Shown here: positions 62,737 to 64,000 of the stretch, in pieces
How positions within the stretch are numbered: the first letter of the stretch is position 1
How the letters are laid out: every line of letters starts with the position of its first letter
From: an uncultured Prevotellaceae bacterium
Lineage (GTDB): Bacteria; Bacteroidota; Bacteroidia; Bacteroidales; Bacteroidaceae
DNA length: 64,000 bases
Assembly (NCBI GenBank): GCA_900315745.1
Contig: ONAG01000008.1
Location: 1-64,000, forward strand
Direction of reading: 5' to 3'
Notes under the pieces: generated by a model
Databases searched by the model: none
Seen by the model: only the letters and a program-made list of their open reading frames with translations
Told to the model about the DNA's origin: nothing
Translations under genes and position numbers: made by a program

Positions 62737-64000
62737 AAAGACTTGCTATCATCTTGGCGGCTCTGCTACTCGTGACCTTGGCTTATGGACAAGGCATTCC
62801 ATTCTTCCGCAATTACACCGTGGAGGACTATCACGCCAACAATAACAACTACGATATTGAGACCGATGAATATGGCAATGTGTTTGTTGCCAATTTCGAG
62901 GGATTGCTCTACTATGACTATGCCGAATGGCGCATTGTGCACATGCCAGGCATCACGCGTGCCACAGTAGTGTTCAGGGCGACAGACAATACCATCTGGG
63001 TGGGTGGCTACAACTTTTTTGGCAAGGTGGTGAGAAAGGCAAATGGTGAGATTGAACTAAAGAGAATAGGAGGGTCTGACCTCTTCCGTGGGGAGGTTGA
63101 TGAAATCTATGAAAAAGATGGGCGTCTCTTTTTCGTCGCCGGCAATGCCGTTATCTATCAAGTGAAGGATGACAAGGTGACTAAAGTAAAGGATGTGGAC
63201 AAAGTGTCGCTCAAAATAGGCATGTTCGACGTGGTTGACGTGGAAGCTCTGGAGCGGGGTGAAAAGGACGTGGTCAAGAATGACACGGTCTTGACCTTGT
63301 CTTTGGGTGATGGCATGAAGGCAATAGTGATGAAAAATACTGGTATCATAATCGCTGACGATAAGAACCACACGACATACTCCATCACCGAAGCCAACGG
63401 ACTTTGTTCCAATGATGTCTCTTACGCCACCTATGATGAGCGTGGATATCTCTGGGGAGCCACAAGCAGGGGAATCTTTGTCATTCACGTCCCATCGGCA
63501 TTCTCCCGTTTCACTTCTCGTGAAGGACTTCAAGGGTCGTTGCTCTCCATCGAGTCCGTCAATGGCACAATCTATGCTGGCACCGATGATGGCCTTTACC
63601 GTAAGGAGGGCTATCGTTTCGTGAGCGTGCCTGAGGTGAAATATGCTTGTTGGGAATTGAAAAAAAGTGGCAACGGACTGCTGGCGGCAACAGCAGACGG
63701 CTTGTTCAGGGTATTCCCCGACGGGAGAGTGCGACATCTCACAAATGCCAACACCATGACAGTGCTCGACGAGGGCAATCAAATCTACTGCGGTGAAACA
63801 CAAGGCGTTTTTCTGATTCAGGCTGATGGGCAGAATCGGAGGAAATTGTGCAGTTTGGACAATGTCAAGAAAATAGTTAAAGACAGAGAGGGAACTATAT
63901 GGGCGCAGAGCCTGTATGGAACGGTGTGGTTCAAGAAGGCGGATAACAGCACATTCCAAATCTACAAGGGAAAGAAAAATGTAGAGAACATGCAAACGGT
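62733..64000 (+). CDS. Exported propeller protein, two-component-regulator type, 3' end outside window
   Basis: The frame opens with ATG overlapping the previous stop (ATGA) and stays open to the window edge, about 422 codons. A signal peptide (MKRLAIILAALLLVTLAYG) is followed by propeller blades with repeats such as TDNTIWVGGYNFF, DERGYLWGATSRGIFVI and DREGTIWAQSLYG, the Reg_prop pattern. Such extracytoplasmic propellers usually lead into a membrane helix and a signalling output (kinase, PP2C or helix-turn-helix). The missing C terminus must decide this. With the two preceding genes it forms a signalling operon. Confidence 0.85.
   Translation, partial: MKRLAIILAALLLVTLAYGQGIPFFRNYTVEDYHANNNNYDIETDEYGNVFVANFEGLLYYDYAEWRIVHMPGITRATVVFRATDNTIWVGGYNFFGKVVRKANGEIELKRIGGSDLFRGEVDEIYEKDGRLFFVAGNAVIYQVKDDKVTKVKDVDKVSLKIGMFDVVDVEALERGEKDVVKNDTVLTLSLGDGMKAIVMKNTGIIIADDKNHTTYSITEANGLCSNDVSYATYDERGYLWGATSRGIFVIHVPSAFSRFTSREGLQGSLLSIESVNGTIYAGTDDGLYRKEGYRFVSVPEVKYACWELKKSGNGLLAATADGLFRVFPDGRVRHLTNANTMTVLDEGNQIYCGETQGVFLIQADGQNRRKLCSLDNVKKIVKDREGTIWAQSLYGTVWFKKADNSTFQIYKGKKNVENMQT

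Overview
The window looks like chromosome from a Bacteroidales bacterium, most likely Prevotellaceae. The evidence is a SusC/SusD pair with several glycoside hydrolases, a full-length SprA (core of the type IX secretion system), a GH10 xylanase with inserted carbohydrate-binding modules, a GDE/GT4/GH57 glycogen cluster, and many promoters of the Bacteroidetes type (TTTG, 19-20 bp, TAnnTTTG). No tRNA, rRNA, CRISPR array, prophage or insertion sequence was seen.

Layout. (1) 0.2-6.9 kb, minus strand: a partner-switching signalling operon. A membrane Cache-HAMP-PP2C-HATPase protein comes first, then an ABCG-like ABC transporter, a lipoprotein and a STAS anti-sigma-antagonist protein. (2) 7.0-13.1 kb, minus: the trp operon trpB-E-G-D-C-A, with no trpF. 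It is preceded by an unannotated 18-codon leader peptide containing Trp-Trp-Trp and by an attenuator-like hairpin. (3) 13.1-17.8 kb, minus: a sugar-porter MFS transporter and a DUF5107/TPR protein. (4) 18-22 kb: an SH3 protein, an orphan beta-class DNA methyltransferase, two small paralogous PepSY-like proteins with the same promoter architecture, and a LOG-family protein. (5) 22-32 kb, plus: ruvA, sprA, a PBP4-type peptidase and a small acidic protein, then a convergent Crp/Fnr regulator. (6) 33-37.6 kb, plus: the GDE, GT4, GH57 operon. (7) 37.8-42.2 kb, plus: a tandem GH43 protein and the GH10 xylanase, which ends in a type IX sorting-like tail. (8) 42.3-43.5 kb, minus: an AAA ATPase with a TTATCC repeat array behind its promoter. 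(9) 43.7-59.6 kb, plus: a polysaccharide utilization locus, GH28, SusC fused to an OmpA-like domain, SusD, GH92, a histidine-phosphatase/GH92 fusion, GH89, and a HGSNAT-like membrane acetyltransferase. (10) 59.9-64 kb, plus: a REC-PP2C response regulator, a coiled-coil/beta-propeller membrane protein, and a second propeller protein cut by the window edge.

The most unusual part is region 9. Its last four genes overlap by 1-8 bases and combine alpha-mannosidases, a histidine phosphatase, an alpha-N-acetylglucosaminidase and a transmembrane glucosamine N-acetyltransferase homologue. I infer a target containing alpha-mannose, alpha-glucosamine and phosphate, for example an inositol-phosphate glycan such as a GPI-type core. 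This is a hypothesis; the sequence shows the families but not the substrate. The SusC of this locus also carries a C-terminal periplasmic coiled coil and an OmpA-like peptidoglycan-binding domain.
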